Source: Pristionchus mayeri (lineage: Eukaryota; Nematoda; Chromadorea; Rhabditida; Neodiplogasteridae). Taken from it: 64,000 bases of DNA. Shown piece after piece: positions 49,435 to 61,105 of the stretch. How positions within the stretch are numbered: position 1 is the first letter of the stretch; each line of letters starts with the position of its first letter. The DNA lies in assembly GCA_036245805.1 (NCBI GenBank), contig BTRK01000005.1, forward strand, positions 43,511,216-43,575,215, in the 5' to 3' direction. Under the pieces are notes generated by a model. That model saw nothing but the letters and a program-made list of their open reading frames with translations, had not been told where the DNA came from and made no database searches. The translations under genes were made by a program, and so were the position numbers.

Positions 49435-50096
49435 GTGACGAGAGGATTTCAAGTATGTAATTTCATCTAATTACGACATCAAACTTTTGAGAAAACTAAA
49501 AATAACTGCGCTCAAAACAGATGAAAACGCGAGGTTGGACGAGGCAATGCACTGAAACTGCCAGGGGGGGGGGGCGTGGGATAGAGGCAGAGGAGGGGAC
49601 TGCCAGAGGGGAGGGGACTCTGAGGTCAAGTGAAAGAAAAAGATCGGACGATAACACGCCAAATTAGGTTCAAACGGAGCACTATTTGAAACATTTCTCC
49701 AAAGTTTAATGTCGTATTTAGATGAAATTACATACTTGAAATCCTCTCGTCACGGCGTTTCCATCAATGTATTTGCTAAGCTCGTTATTGATTGAGCGAA
49801 AAGTTTAATTTTTAATTTTTAAATTAGAAAATTATGATAATTGAAATACACAGGCATGTTCGCCATAAAATTTCACCCCAGAAAAATTATTCCACTAATT
49901 GTATCGCTCAATTGAGCTGTGGAAAGCCTCAAAATGTGAATTCGACGCAATGTCGTCTGGAGCCAACGGAAGCTCTACGTACAAAATGAGTATGTCTATC
50001 TTCTTCAGCGCCATCGATAACCCCAAATCACTCAAAATTGGAAATGCTGTGCCAAAATATTTCGGATCTGCTCGACTTTTAGGCAAACGCTCTCAT
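49435..50096. mobile_element. Foldback element remnant (TATATGAGAGCGTTTGCC family)
   Basis: Inner arms GAGGATTTCAAGTATGTAAT and the inverse ATTACATACTTGAAATCCTC surround a centre with G and C runs. The right arm continues to GGCAAACGCTCTCATATA as in the full copy at 58584-59590; the outer left arm is missing. Confidence 0.65.
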
Positions 50097-51150
50097 ATAG
50101 GGTATGATGTTTGACCCCCGCTCCCTGGAGCTACATTTATTTTTGTGGTCCATTTTTGGTCTCTGCGCCGCGCGTAATGGCGCGGGCAGTGACGAATGAA
50201 ATACGTTTCACCCTTGGTTACGTGCATTTCGCTATTTTTGCCTTGGGGTTAAGACTCGAGAATGACGCATAACGGCTTGCGCCATTATGCGCGGTGCAGA
50301 GACCAAACATGGGCCACAACAATAAATGTATCTCCAGGGAGCGGGGGGTCTAACATCATACCCTATAAACGAAAAATGATCGTCAGGATGAACCGCATCT
50401 ACCTGTGCAATTCCTTGGTTTGGTTTCTGAGTTATATTCGAGAACTGATTGTTAGTATATTTATCATATCCTGAAATATGCAAATTTGGTATCGTTGTGA
50501 TCATGGTCAACTAATCGAACCACTGTGCAAGTTTGAAGAGGATTCATAAATCGGTTCTCGTGTTTTGATCAGAAAAGTAGATGGTGCCTACATGCAGCCT
50601 GGCTCAACCGGTCGAGATGGCGCAAAATGAAGTTGACCACTGTGTTCAGCACCCTCGAGTACGGGTCCATCCGAAAACGTCCCCCCTCTCCCCCTGGCAG
50701 TACCCGCCTCTCTAATCAAATTTTGAAGTTTTAATTACATAATTAAATTAATTTTTGTTAAAAAGCTTCGCTCTTTTTTGATTGTTAAAGAGCGTGAGCT
50801 GTTCTATCTTAGTATGTTTATGCCTAAGAGCTCATACTGACAGGAACTTCGCTACACTATCAAATGTAATAATTATCGCATTTGATAGTGTAGCGAAGTT
50901 CATGTGAGTCTGAGCTCTTAGACATCAACGTACAAAAGATAGAACAGCTCAAGCTCTTTAACAGTCAAAAAAGAGCGAAGCTTTTTAACAAAAATTAATT
51001 TAGTTATGTAATTAAAACTTCAAAATTTGATTAGAGAGGCGGGTACTGCCAGGGGGAGAGGGGGGACGTTTTCGAATGGACCCCTCGAGAACCCCTTTCC
51101 ACAAGTTTCCGTAAAAACTCTGTGCCACATTTTGTTCGACTCTACGGATG
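50097..51150. mobile_element. Half of a GCAGCCTGG-family foldback, interrupted
   Basis: Starts with the inner inverted repeat of that family (GGGTATGATGTTTGACCCCC, inverse at about 50345-50385), continues along a right arm through TATATTCGAGAACTGATT and CTACATGCAGCCTGGCTC to CAGCACCCTCGAG. It is then broken by a 421 bp insertion and resumes CTCGAGAACCCCTTTCCAC to about 51150. It directly abuts the preceding element, so the left arm seems replaced. Confidence 0.65.
50663..51083. mobile_element. 421 bp foldback MITE with 9-bp target duplication
   Basis: Ends GGGTCCATCCGAAAACG and the inverse CGTTTTCGAATGGACCC. Arms of ~190 bp include CCCCCTGGCAGTACCCGCC and AGCTTCGCTCTTTTTTGA. Flanks are CTCGAGTAC (50654-50662) and CTCGAGAAC (51084-51092), one difference in nine. 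The host foldback arm elsewhere reads straight through this site. Confidence 0.85.
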
Positions 51151-51277
51151 CCTATCGATCAAATCGAATCTGTGGATCATTGCTTGACATCTTGACATCA
51201 ACCAAGCGGATATTGGTATTCCGACGCTCATGTCAACGAAATTGATATTGTTTGTGTTTAATCATCACCAATAATTA

Positions 51278-51700
51278 CTAATGAATAGGTAGCACCTCGT
51301 CCTTGCCCTCCTTCGTCTTCTCAACGATCACTACTTCACCAAGTCACCTACCTATTGGGGCACGGGAAATTGGTAGTCGTGAAAATAAGATCACTCATTT
51401 AAATAGGCCCGAAGAAGAGAATACGCCTTCCGGACAGCACTATTCATTATTAGACACTTGTCCAGCAGTTTTCCCCAGCAAGACTTGCAACTTCACAGTC
51501 GTGCGTTGTCATGGACGACTTTCAGAGCATTATTTTTATAAAAATCTGATTACATGATAAAACTGAGATTTACTAATCATCTGTGAATTTATGACCAAGT
51601 TGAAACGGAACAGAAATCGAAAAGTGATCGAGTAGAGAGACTTCAAATAAGCTCCATCACTTATGTTTCAGTAAGATGCAATAATACCCATTTTTCTTCG
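51278..51700 (-). pseudogene. Relic of a CDY-family secreted gene
   Basis: 51278-51336 on the minus strand reads VVIVEKTKEGKDEV then LPIH and a stop, matching the last exon of secreted gene 3. 51480-51530 carries an exon-like THDCEVASLAGE after TCTGAAAG. The family upstream block is at about 51600-51690. No intact frame joins them. Confidence 0.5.
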
Positions 51701-52007
51701 ACTACTAATGGTCTAGCGATTGCGACTGAAAGCAAACAGAAAATAAGCAAATATTGGCTCACTAGAGATTCTTGTGCGGAATTGAGTGTGGGGCTAGTAT
51801 TTTGTTTGAAATAAAACATTATGAGGAGCGCATTGATTTTTCTCTCGATAAAAATATGATGTAGATAACAACAAATCCTTCAACTATTCTAGGTCAGACG
51901 AGCGAGAGAGCAAATAATGACAGAATGAGGCCAGTGGCTCTTCAGAGAATCCACCCTAAAACAAATAAATTTCTAATCGCAAGTCAATGGAATGCGACAT
52001 AGAAATA
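51701..52007. other. No gene seen
   Basis: Contains GTGTGGGGCTAGTATTTTG, similar to 48180, suggesting a decayed duplicate of that region. Confidence 0.35.
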
Positions 52008-52093
52008 TTAGGTTGTTCGGAAAGTTTCTTTTTTTTATTTTTCCTATGCCAATTCTTGTGGCTAGCGATGCCCATGATTTTGTATGTGGTATA

Positions 52094-53164
52094 CAGGGTG
52101 CGAGAAAAGTATGGTGACAAGTCTTTTATGTAATATCTCGCGAAGTAATGATAGCATAGATTTCTGCTTTCGCCATTGTATGCCTGCGAATAGTACCTCC
52201 AACAATTTTATCACAGTTCCCCATCTATCGATTTTGTCTTTTTTAGAGCTTTTCGATTTTCAAGTTCGAAAAAATGGGCCCTTGGCCCGCAGCTCATTTT
52301 TCTCTTTAATTAATAATAAAAAATCTTCGGATAATAATTCCCCCGCTTTCTCAACTTGAGTATGGAGAGCAACCATTCCTCTTTGAAGTATACTTGTTTA
52401 GGCGGAAATACGATATCAGGAAACGGAGAAATATGAAAATAACTGCATCACACTTTGATACGGAATTATCTTTTTGAAAAATCACATTTTCGAATTTCTT
52501 TCTCTGCATCCATATATTGAGATATAAACTTGTATGTTATATGCAAGGACCGAATAATGAATTTTAGTAGCGTCAAACTGAATGAAAACATGGTTTAAAC
52601 TACTGAACCATACATGAGAAAATATGGCTGAAAACGACACTTGGGACAGATTCGAAAAAGGTACAGAAGCAGATTCGCTTTCCCAATTTAAACTGAAAGC
52701 ATATTTGCACTACTGAATGGACGTGTACCATAATACATACGTTTATATTTTTCTATCATTCTTATTTGATGGACGCGACATCTTTATTCGAGAAAATTTT
52801 TTCGAGGGCCGTTCGTCACAGCTTACTTTTAAATATTTTTAAGCTGTATAACAAAATCTCCAAATTAAATGGACGCATATTTAGACTCGGGCACAAGTGC
52901 CCTTCTTAAGAAAAAAATAATGGAATGCGCCACCTATTACATTGTTGTAATGCGGCATTAAAGAATACGACTCATGCAGTGAGAGAAACATGATCGTTTT
53001 TCTTCACTAAATTTTTAATAAATTAAATCTCGTAATCTAAAAGAAATATTTGTTTGATACATGAGCGCTAAATAGCTACATAGCTAAGGTACATGGTGCA
53101 AAAAATTGGGATAAATTAAGTGGGGCTTAATTGAATTGTGTCACAATACTTTTCTCGCACCCTG
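52094..53164. mobile_element. Tc1/mariner-like element nested in the 52008 element
   Basis: Ends CAGGGTGCGAGAAAAGTAT and the inverse ATACTTTTCTCGCACCCTG, flanked by TA on both sides. 1,071 bp, A+T-rich, no transposase recognised. Its insertion must be younger than the outer element. Confidence 0.85.
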
Positions 53165-53322
53165 TATGTTAGGGCCTTGGCAGTAGAATACTGCAGCATA
53201 TCTAAATCGCATCTCAGTCGCATAGTAGGCTAGAAAACATATTAAAAGTTAGCAAACGTCGAAAACACCATAAAATTTAGAATTTTAGTGTTAATCGTTA
53301 GGTCATTTTTCCCGAGATCTAG

Positions 53323-53612
53323 ATGCCTACCGATCCTGACTGGATAATATGTGATAGGGCAAGAGTTAATGCTAATGATAGTGAAGAAAAACTAGGCTTT
53401 CAACTTTCGAGGGAATCGAGGGATATCAATATGTCACCTTTTCGAGGTTTAAATTTCGGCATAACTATTTTGAAAAATCCTGCTCTCGAATACGTAATTG
53501 AATTCCCACCTAATTAGGGATGGTTAATGGTCATGCGAAGTACTTCACAAATGACAACCGCTTTGTTATCTATGTTGAGCTGGTAACTCACAACAAACTC
53601 AAACTATCATCG
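53323..53612 (+). pseudogene. Gene-like fragment inside the mariner-like element, possibly MATH-like
   Basis: A frame from ATG 53323 reads DWIICDRARVNANDSEEK, SPFRGLNFGITILKNP and stops at 53517. A second frame (about 53521-53612) continues VNGHAKYFTNDNRFVIYVEL before a GTAAGG donor-like site. The two together recall the second half of a MATH/TRAF domain (W, cysteine, GFxxF, then NDNxxxIxVEV), but there is a stop and frame change between them. Low certainty; it may be a captured host exon or unrelated. Confidence 0.3.
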
Positions 53613-53989
53613 AAAAAAGTAAGGTAGACCACATTTCACTATCAACGCTTCGTTAGATTAGTCAATACGTTGTACATTTAAAGCTATACAGTTATTAATA
53701 ACCCTGATTGGCGTACTTCACAATAGTACGTCATTTGTATAGCTATTTATGTTGCCCAAAGAAATATGAGCCTTTAAAAAACTCTGAAAAAAGTCGACTG
53801 TGCTATCTTCGGACCTCTATTCCTCTGCATCTATTGATCGAAAAGGTCTCATCTGTTGGTTGCAATTTAGAGTATCCAAGCCCACATCAACTACAAAAAA
53901 CCGTAAGATGATTGGTCAAGTGTAAAGAGAGGAAAAGTGAATAATGTCCAAACATGAAAAAAGAAAGAAACTTTCCGAACAACCTAATA

Positions 53990-55305
53990 ACTTCAACGGA
54001 TGATGTTCGAGGCTCATGTTTGTGAGATTTATTGTTGCTAATGACCATCGGCTGCAGAGCACAGCGTGCCAGATCGGATCAAAAATCCAATTATTGCGGC
54101 GCTCGTCCTTCTTCCATCTCACCCTTTAATTTCACCCTTGTTGCTACCCATGGAGTGGTCAAAGTGGAAAGCACGACATAATCTGATAAGATGCAAGTGA
54201 AACATATTGCAAAGCCCACAGTTCACCCATTTTTTCGAATGATTGATATGGATGATGTAATATTAGTTTTCTGAAACACACTTGTCAGAATCTGAAATTT
54301 GAAAAATTTTCGGATGAAAATGAATTTAAATTAATAACAATTGAACAAAAATTGAAATGAAAAATCGGGCACGGTCAAGTTTTAGATAATGCTTTAAAGA
54401 AGCGCTCTGTGTTTTTGATTACTATAATTTTCATCATCTGAGTCCTAAAAAACGTCCTGGCACGAATTACTATTTTTTACGAACCTCCAGTATTTCAATG
54501 CGATAAGCAATACCCACAACCTCAAACCGAATTTTGATCGTCGGAAACAGCTCTACCCAGTGCTCAAGATGACTTTGCCATATTTCTATCTACTCGCTTA
54601 GAAAATCCCAAAATATTCTTAAAATCGACGTTTTCGATCTCCCAAGACATTTTCTGACTATTCAGAATAAAAGTCTGAGTATGGCACTGGTCACGGTCGA
54701 CGCAGAAAACAATTCTCTACAACTTGACCGCTTCCGAATTTTGAACTTCGATTTTATTTTTTAAATAAAAAAGAGCAAAAATTTTACTCTTATTTACCTT
54801 CACAAATGTTTAATTTACCATGCGATCAATTAATTAAATGGTTCCTCCTTCTGGTAGAAGGTACCTTAACATAGTATCTCTCAGAAGGATTTTAGTGCAA
54901 GTCATTACAATGAGTTTCAAGAGAGTTATGCATCATTAATTCAGCGAACTGAAGATGCCGCTCTTTTGACAGAAAATGAATTGAAATGAACGACTCTCGA
55001 GCGCCGCGTCGAACAAAGGAAGCGATCCGTTCTGACACGCTGTGCAGAGGAACTGTGAAAATCTGTCACCCTCAGTTATTCTTTGAATGGTTTCTTAATA
55101 AACCGTCTTTTCATTCTGCCCTCACTGTCCGATCAGACGGAAAATATATTAAGCAAAATGAAGGTACTAATTTTCTGCACAGCAATGCTTATTTCAGATC
55201 CCCATTGTTTTGAAAGTTTTACCAGTGAATGGAACAAATTTGGAAATTTTATGTTATTTCGCATTCGCATTGATTCAATTCAATTACAAATTTCATAATA
55301 CATTA
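53990..55305. other. No gene seen
   Basis: A+T-rich. Several chance frames, none with motifs or splice support. Confidence 0.4.
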
Positions 55306-57213
55306 TTAGGGTGTTTCAAAAGTTCGTTCGTTTTTTGTTCGGGTGAAGATAAAATCCGCCGTAATAATTATACATCCCAAATCCCAACACTGGTGAATAG
55401 AGTAACCATTACCCTATCATGTCACCAATGGAATTTGGATTAGCTGCCTTCCCCGATTTTAAAGAAACGTTTATGCAATGGGTACTGCAGTGACACAAAA
55501 TCGCGTTTTCTTCTATTTTTATTTCTTTGTGAAAGTATTCATCTTCATGAAATCATCTTAGTTTCTGCGCAGTTTTATCGAGCATTGATTGGTTAATTTA
55601 TGTACTAAGAGCCCGTTCGCCTAAGAGTCGAACAAACCTTGGCACACCAAATTTTCGAAAATTTGCGAAAAGGGGGTATTAAGGGTGCTGATCATCATGG
55701 TAAACTTCATTTTACTCCATCTCGACCGGTTAAGCCAGGCTGCATGTGGGCTTCACCTATATTCGGGTCATAGCTCAACTTCCGATTTATATAAGTTTAT
55801 GAAAATTGCACAGGTCATCGCTTGTGTCACTAGGAAGACGCTAATGTCAAAACACCATAGGTTATCTCATGACAATATCATGATATCGACGATCTCGAAT
55901 ATAAGACAAAAGCTAAAACCGCGAGCTACATGCTAAGATACGCCATGTTCTGGGGATCATTTTTCGTATACTATGTTGGGTATACAAATTCGTCCTTTTT
56001 TTCGTTACAAGTCGATTTATGTTGCATTTATCACCTCTTTGCCGCTAATGTAGTGGGTGAGACAGGAAAATGAAGATATATTTAATTATCTCTTTCGTTC
56101 GAGAGAGGCAGAACAAAGGAATGAAAGCCATTCCTCACTCTCACCCACTACATTAATGACAAAGAGGTGACAAATGCAACATAAATCGACTTGTAGCGAA
56201 AAAAGGACGAATTTGTATACCCAACATAGTATACGAAAAATGATCCCCAGAACATGGCGCATCTTAGCATGTAGTTCATGGTTTTAGCTTTTGTCTTATA
56301 TTCGAAATCGTCGAGATGATTATATTGTCATGAGAAAACAGGTGGTATTTTGATATTAGCGTCTTCCTAGGGATACACGCAATGACCTGTGCAACTTTCA
56401 TGAACTTTTATAAATCGGTTGTTGAGCTATGACTATAAATATAGGTGATGCCCACATGAAGTCTGGCTTGATCGGTCGAGATGGAGCAAAATGAAGTCTA
56501 CGATGATGATCAGCACCCTCGATAACCCCTTTTCGCAAGTTTTCGAAAATTTGGTGTGCCAGACCCTTTATGACTTTGTTCGATTCTTACGCGAACGGGC
56601 TCCTAAATATGGAAGGAATAGTATTGCTGCTGCATCAGTAAAAATTTAAAATTAAAAAAAAACTGAATCATAATTTCCACATTTTCGACGAAATTTCATG
56701 ATCAAACAATTAAATGATATTATTTTTCCTTCCAAGCTCGCCAAATGTTCCACGTACAAAGTAATAGGGAGTACCACTAAATATCTCCAATTAGCGCATA
56801 CTCCAATTCGGGTTTGATTTGATCGAACAACGAAAGAACCTGGTATTTACCGTTTGAGTGTGATCAGCAAGGAATGCTAGAGATCATTAAATAGAAATCA
56901 GTGACACAAATGGAACACATTGTAAGAATTGTGGGATCTTGTACGTTTAAATTATTTAGTTAGAGGAGTAATATCATCGCGCTCCTGAGTAGGAAAAATA
57001 TTAAAGTCGAAAACATGAAGGTGGGTCACTACAGTACCCCTTCTATAAAACTTTGTTAAAAACAGGAGAGAGCAGCTGATGGAAATTCCATGGGTTTGGT
57101 GATTGGGCAATGGGTGCTCTATTAAACACCATTGGTATTTGGAATGCATATATATTACAGCGGATTTTCTCTTCACCCGAACAAAAAACGAACGAACTTA
57201 TGAAACACCCTAA
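55306..57213. mobile_element. Mariner-like element, 1.9 kb, non-autonomous
   Basis: Ends TTAGGGTGTTTCAAAAGTTC and the inverse GAACTTATGAAACACCCTAA; the terminal repeats extend past 44 bp (TTGTTCGGGTGAAGA), flanked by TA on both sides. A foldback element is nested inside (55604-56604). No transposase recognised. Confidence 0.87.
55604..56604. mobile_element. Foldback element (GCAGCCTGG family), complete, nested
   Basis: Ends TAAGAGCCCGTTCGCCTAAG and the inverse TTACGCGAACGGGCTCCTA. Long arms contain the family words AGGGTGCTGATCATCATGG, CTCGACCGGTTAAGCCAGG and GCTGCATGTGGGC, and GTATACTATGTTGGGTATAC nearer the loop. About 1.0 kb, meeting near 56085. Confidence 0.85.
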
Positions 57214-57675
57214 TAATTATCATTGCACTTCGTGAAATTAAATTTATTGATTTCATCAAGTACGGAAGATTCAAGTGTTTGAAGGGAAAGATGAGTGATT
57301 CTTTCAGATTAAGACGTTTCAGGGGATGATGCACCGCGCGAAATTGCGCTGAACATTCTCGACGTTATTAGCAAGGGATACTGTGTGAGAGGACCATACA
57401 ACGGAATCATATTCCAGCAAGGGCCGGATAAACGTTGTAAATGCGCGACAGTACAATGAAGGGTCAGAAGAAAAGAAGCATTTGAATAGCAAGTTAACTT
57501 AAGCTCTCGCTTTTGAAGCTATTTTTGAAATGTGGTCGGTAAATTTCAAAGAAGGTTGGATAACAATACCCACATCTTTAATACAGGGAGATTCCGAAAG
57601 GGGAATGCCATTGATGAAGTATTGAGTGCGAGGAGAGAGGGACCCAAAATGCACACACAAGAGATGGCACTGCAA
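57214..57675. other. No gene seen
   Basis: No exon or repeat recognised apart from moderate G+C around 57300-57480. Confidence 0.35.
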
Positions 57676-58100
57676 TGCCTCACTATCTCAATGATCACTA
57701 CTTCACGGAGCATGATAATCTTGCAAACGACATTCAGTGGATTGACATGTATTCAATAGAAAAGCTGGGCAAAACTGAGAATTCCCAATGCTCATTGAAC
57801 GTACGCCGAGATTGAAACGTAAAATAATTCAGGCGCTCATCGAGTCGTGAAGCAATTGATCCCGTCCACTTAGGTTTCGTCAATGAAAAATGAATCACCC
57901 GGGTAGTTATTAGCTGAAAGGAAAAGGGGTTAATTTAATTTATTAAATTTTATAAAAATCAGTTGCCACTGCACTACATTTACTTACTTCTTAATGCACT
58001 TACATTCCGATTGAAACATATAATATTTCGTGTGGTCAAGATCATTTCAGCGAGTCCGTTCAATTGGGTTTCATCAAGTTGCAATAAGACCAGAATCGCT
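57676..58100 (-). pseudogene. Relic of one or two CDY-family copies
   Basis: GAAGTAGTGATCATTGAG on the minus strand (about 57688-57705) matches the VVIVEK segment of the last exon. Upstream-block copies (TAGGTTTCGTCAATG, and GGGTTTCATCAAGTTGCAAT with AAGACC) lie at about 57870 and 58065. No complete exon. Confidence 0.4.
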
Positions 58101-58165
58101 TCGTTTGCTGATTGGTGAGCGTCTGGTATTCCTTAATTTTACAAACATTTTGTATTTGTGAAGAT

Positions 58166-58437
58166 ACTGGAATGAGGAAGTATTGAAACGGAAAGCGAGA
58201 TGGGTCCTCAAGATCAGAAGAATGGGAGTGGAACAGTGGAGCCGTGCGACAACTCTCTGGACTCCATTCAATAGGACTCATCCCCCGGAAAACCTCGATT
58301 GAGAGACGACCTATCCCGAGCTATTGGCAACAATTGGTGGAGTGCAACTTATGAAGACTACCGACCTATCATCTTCTGAGCGTTTCTGCATGATAAGATA
58401 AATTGATTTATTGATTGATTGATTGATTGAAGATACT
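58166..58437 (+). mobile_element. 3' end of an RTE-type retrotransposon
   Basis: Matches the last ~60 codons of the element at 21160-22248 (ACTGGAATGAGG, GTGGAACAGTGGAGCCG), but with frame breaks, and ends TTGATTTATTGATTGATTG repeats. 5'-truncated and older-looking than the 21 kb copy. Confidence 0.8.
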
Positions 58438-58583
58438 GCTCGTATAGATACCCCAAGCTAAATTATTGGCATGACACTTCCGTGATTAATATATCTGCGG
58501 ATAATTTGTAGAATATGCCAGTGCACTCTCGGTGCCATGCCACTGGGATGGACAGATGTAAAGCTCTTGCCAATGCGCTTTGT

Positions 58584-59590
58584 TATATGAGAGCGTTTGC
58601 CGAAGAACCGAACATAGGCTGGCACAGCAAAAAAAGTCGATTTTCCAATTTCTTGTGATTTGGGGTTCTCAAGAGTGCTGATGAAGATAAGCATAGCCAT
58701 TTTGCACGGGTCATCCGTTGGCTCCAGATGACGTTGCGTCGAATTCACATTTTCATGAATTCTACGGTTCTATGAAAAATTAGCCAAACACGTTTTCCGG
58801 GGTAGAATTTTATGGCGAACACGCCTGGTTACTTCATTTTTATTAATTTTGTAATTAAAAAATTAAAAATGCAACTTTTCTCTAAGTGAATCCCGAGCTT
58901 AGCAAATGCACCGATAGGAGCGCCGCAAAGAGAGGTTTCCAAATCTATAATTATGTCCAATTTCGACGTCAAAATTTTTAGAAAACCAAAAAATAATGCT
59001 CAGTTTTTGCTTGAATTGTCTCATTCTCTCCACTTGACCCCGACACTCTCTCACCACACCTCGAGAGAGGCAGGGGAGGGAGGACTGCCAGAGGGAGAAT
59101 TGTGGAGTGGTGAGAGAGAGTCGTGGTCAAGGGGAGAGAATGAGTCAATTCAAGCAAAAACTGAGCACTATTTTTAGGTTTTCTAAAAATTTTGATGTCG
59201 AAATTGGACAAACTTGTAGATTTGGAATCCTCTCTTTGCGGCGCTCCTATCGGTGTATTTGCTAAGCTTGGGATTCACTTAGAGAAAAGTTGCACTTTTA
59301 ATTTTTAATTACAAAATTAGTAAAAAATAAAGTATACAGGCGTGTTCGTCATAATATTCTACCCCGGAAGACTTGTTCGGCTAATTGTGGCGTTTCATAG
59401 AGCCGTGGAATTCATGAAAATGTGACGCAACGTCATCTGGAGCCAACGGAAGACCCATGTACAAAATGACTATGCCTATCTTCATCAGCACCCCTGAGAA
59501 CCCCAAATCACGAGAAATTGGAAAATTGATTTTTTTGCTGTGCCAAAATATTTCGGATCTGCTCGACTTTTGGGCAAACGCTCTCATATA
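58584..59590. mobile_element. 1.0 kb foldback element (TATATGAGAGCGTTTGCC ends)
   Basis: Ends TATATGAGAGCGTTTGCC and the inverse GGCAAACGCTCTCATATA. Arms include GTTGGCTCCAGATGACGTTG, GAATTTTATGGCGAACACGC-like words, GCGCCGCAAAGAGAGG and AATTTCGACGTCAAAATTTT, meeting near 59085. Remnant copy at 49435-50096. Confidence 0.85.
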
Positions 59591-59667
59591 GTTTTGTCAT
59601 ACACAACCACGATCGATGAAATATTCTGAATCTCCAGCACTTCGGCCTTTTGCAAATTATATGCAAC

Positions 59668-59920
59668 TTAAAGGAGGAGTAAATGCAAACGCGCGCACGG
59701 TTGGAATATGTTTCACCTAGGGACGCACTCTCTTCAAGTTGCGTGCTATCTCGCACCCTTCCCTGAGCTTTCCCTGATCTGGCTCCCAGCCAACTAGCTA
59801 TAACTCTGTTCGGAATGGAGATATCAATGTGAAAATTTCGGAGCTTCTTATCGTTGTGGAGCTGTAGGCAGTGCATATGATAGCTTCAACAATTGAATTT
59901 TGAGTTTACTCCTCCTTTAA
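59668..59920. mobile_element. TTAA-flanked MITE, copy 3 (inverted)
   Basis: Same family as 1208 and 25914, in opposite orientation, starting TTAAAGGAGGAGTAAATGC and ending GAGTTTACTCCTCCTTTAA. It lies 77 bp beyond the preceding foldback. Confidence 0.78.
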
Positions 59921-59989
59921 CGTTAGTGACTGCTGGACCGAGCGGAATTTCATAAAGAGGTGAAATAGCTGAATTACTACTGGATAGTA

Positions 59990-60085
59990 GCAACAAGTCT
60001 CTTCATTCTACACAACCCTCTCTGGACCGATGAAAGAGTTTAAGGAATGAAGATAAGGTGGTATCTTCTCTCGAACTCTCCACTA
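59990..60085. repeat. Degenerate palindromic MITE
   Basis: GTCTCTTCATTCTACAC with GGAATGAAGATAAGG and GGTATCTTCTCTCGAACTC; same family as 3135. Confidence 0.5.
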
Positions 60086-60448
60086 CTGCCCCTCATTTGT
60101 TTCCAGTGCGATCCCTATTCCACAGTCGTTGTTCTTGCGAATTCAGATGATTTTTTTTAGAAAAAGAGAGCGGTCGACAACTGATAATTTCAATTCCTCA
60201 GCGAACTTACATCCAGATTGAAACGCAACAGAAGTCGGGCGGTGATCGTGTCGAGCGAATTCAAAATAGCTCAATCACTTATGTGTCATTAATCTGCGAT
60301 AAGGTAGGAATCTCTCTGATTGCTAATGGATTCTCGAAAGATTCTTTTCAAAAAACACCTCAATTAACTTGGGAATCTTGAGTGAAATTAGCAATTCCCA
60401 AACTCTCCCAATTCTGAGTTTATTTCGAATAATCTATGCAAGTATCGA

Positions 60449-60549
60449 TTATGTTGACACCAGTCCGTACTTTCCCTCCCTCGTCTTCACAATGACCATG
60501 TGGTCAATGTCGTCATCGTTGAATTTCTCCATAAAGTGGACGAGATTAT
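60449..60549 (-). pseudogene. Last exon of a CDY-family gene, stranded
   Basis: After AAATTTCAG the exon reads NLVHFMEKFNDDDIDHMVIV, KTREGKYGLVST and TAA, in the phase-2 frame. It matches the last exon of secreted gene 3 (NNFLENRNND, VIIEKTKEGRNGL). No upstream exons with a signal peptide were found within 600 bp. A family upstream block at about 60270 belongs to yet another copy. Confidence 0.55.
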
Positions 60550-60900
60550 CTGAAATTTAGAGAGAGATGCAACAATTGATCCTCCATCATATTTACTCAA
60601 GGTACTATTTCCCCAAGGGATCGCCGTCCCCCTTCATGCACGGTATCCCAGAAGAGTAGGTTCTCATCTCTTGATAATCTAAGCAAGATCACTCCCGGTT
60701 ATATGACGCCGGTCGCCTTAAAATCGGACAACCGCGAGTGGGAGCACATTGATTTTTCGAAAACTTGTGGAAAGGGGTTCTCAAAGGTGCTGATCTTGAA
60801 GGTGCATCGTGGTGAACTTCATTTGACACCAAACGTGGCACAAGTTGTGCATTTTGATGGGTTTGTAAAGTGTTATAGCTGAAATACTACGAGACGGTAC

Positions 60901-61105
60901 ATCCTACCCTCCTTCGTTTTATCAACGATAACTACTTCCGTCGCTTTATAGTATTATTTTTTTGGTGAAAAGGGAGACGAGGACTACTGATTGTACCTAT
61001 TCCACAGTGAGCTTAAACACGGGGTGAAACTTAGCATAGTTCGGGCTGTCAACGAGTCAAGTGACTTGAAGTGAGCCCGCTCAATTGAATCACACCTAGC
61101 TGCGA
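60901..61105 (-). pseudogene. Relic of a CDY-family gene with upstream block
   Basis: 60901-60943 on the minus strand reads EVVIVDKTKEGRM. The family upstream block is at about 61020-61105 (GACTTGAAGTGAGCCCGCTC). Confidence 0.45.

Larger units (their letters stand above)
52008..53987. mobile_element. Mariner-like element, 1.98 kb, with a second one inside
   Basis: Ends TTAGGTTGTTCGGAAAGTTT and the inverse AAACTTTCCGAACAACCTAA, flanked by TA (52006-52007, 53988-53989). The end sequence is typical of mariner-like elements. No DDD/DDE transposase was recognised. The outer element without its insert is about 0.9 kb and carries a gene-like stretch at 53323-53612. Confidence 0.85.

Noticed and set aside
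59508..59876. 122-codon minus-strand frame, also partly present at 1252 and 25958
   Set aside because: Conserved only because it spans the TTAA MITE; it runs out into the neighbouring foldback and the frame is not kept in all copies.
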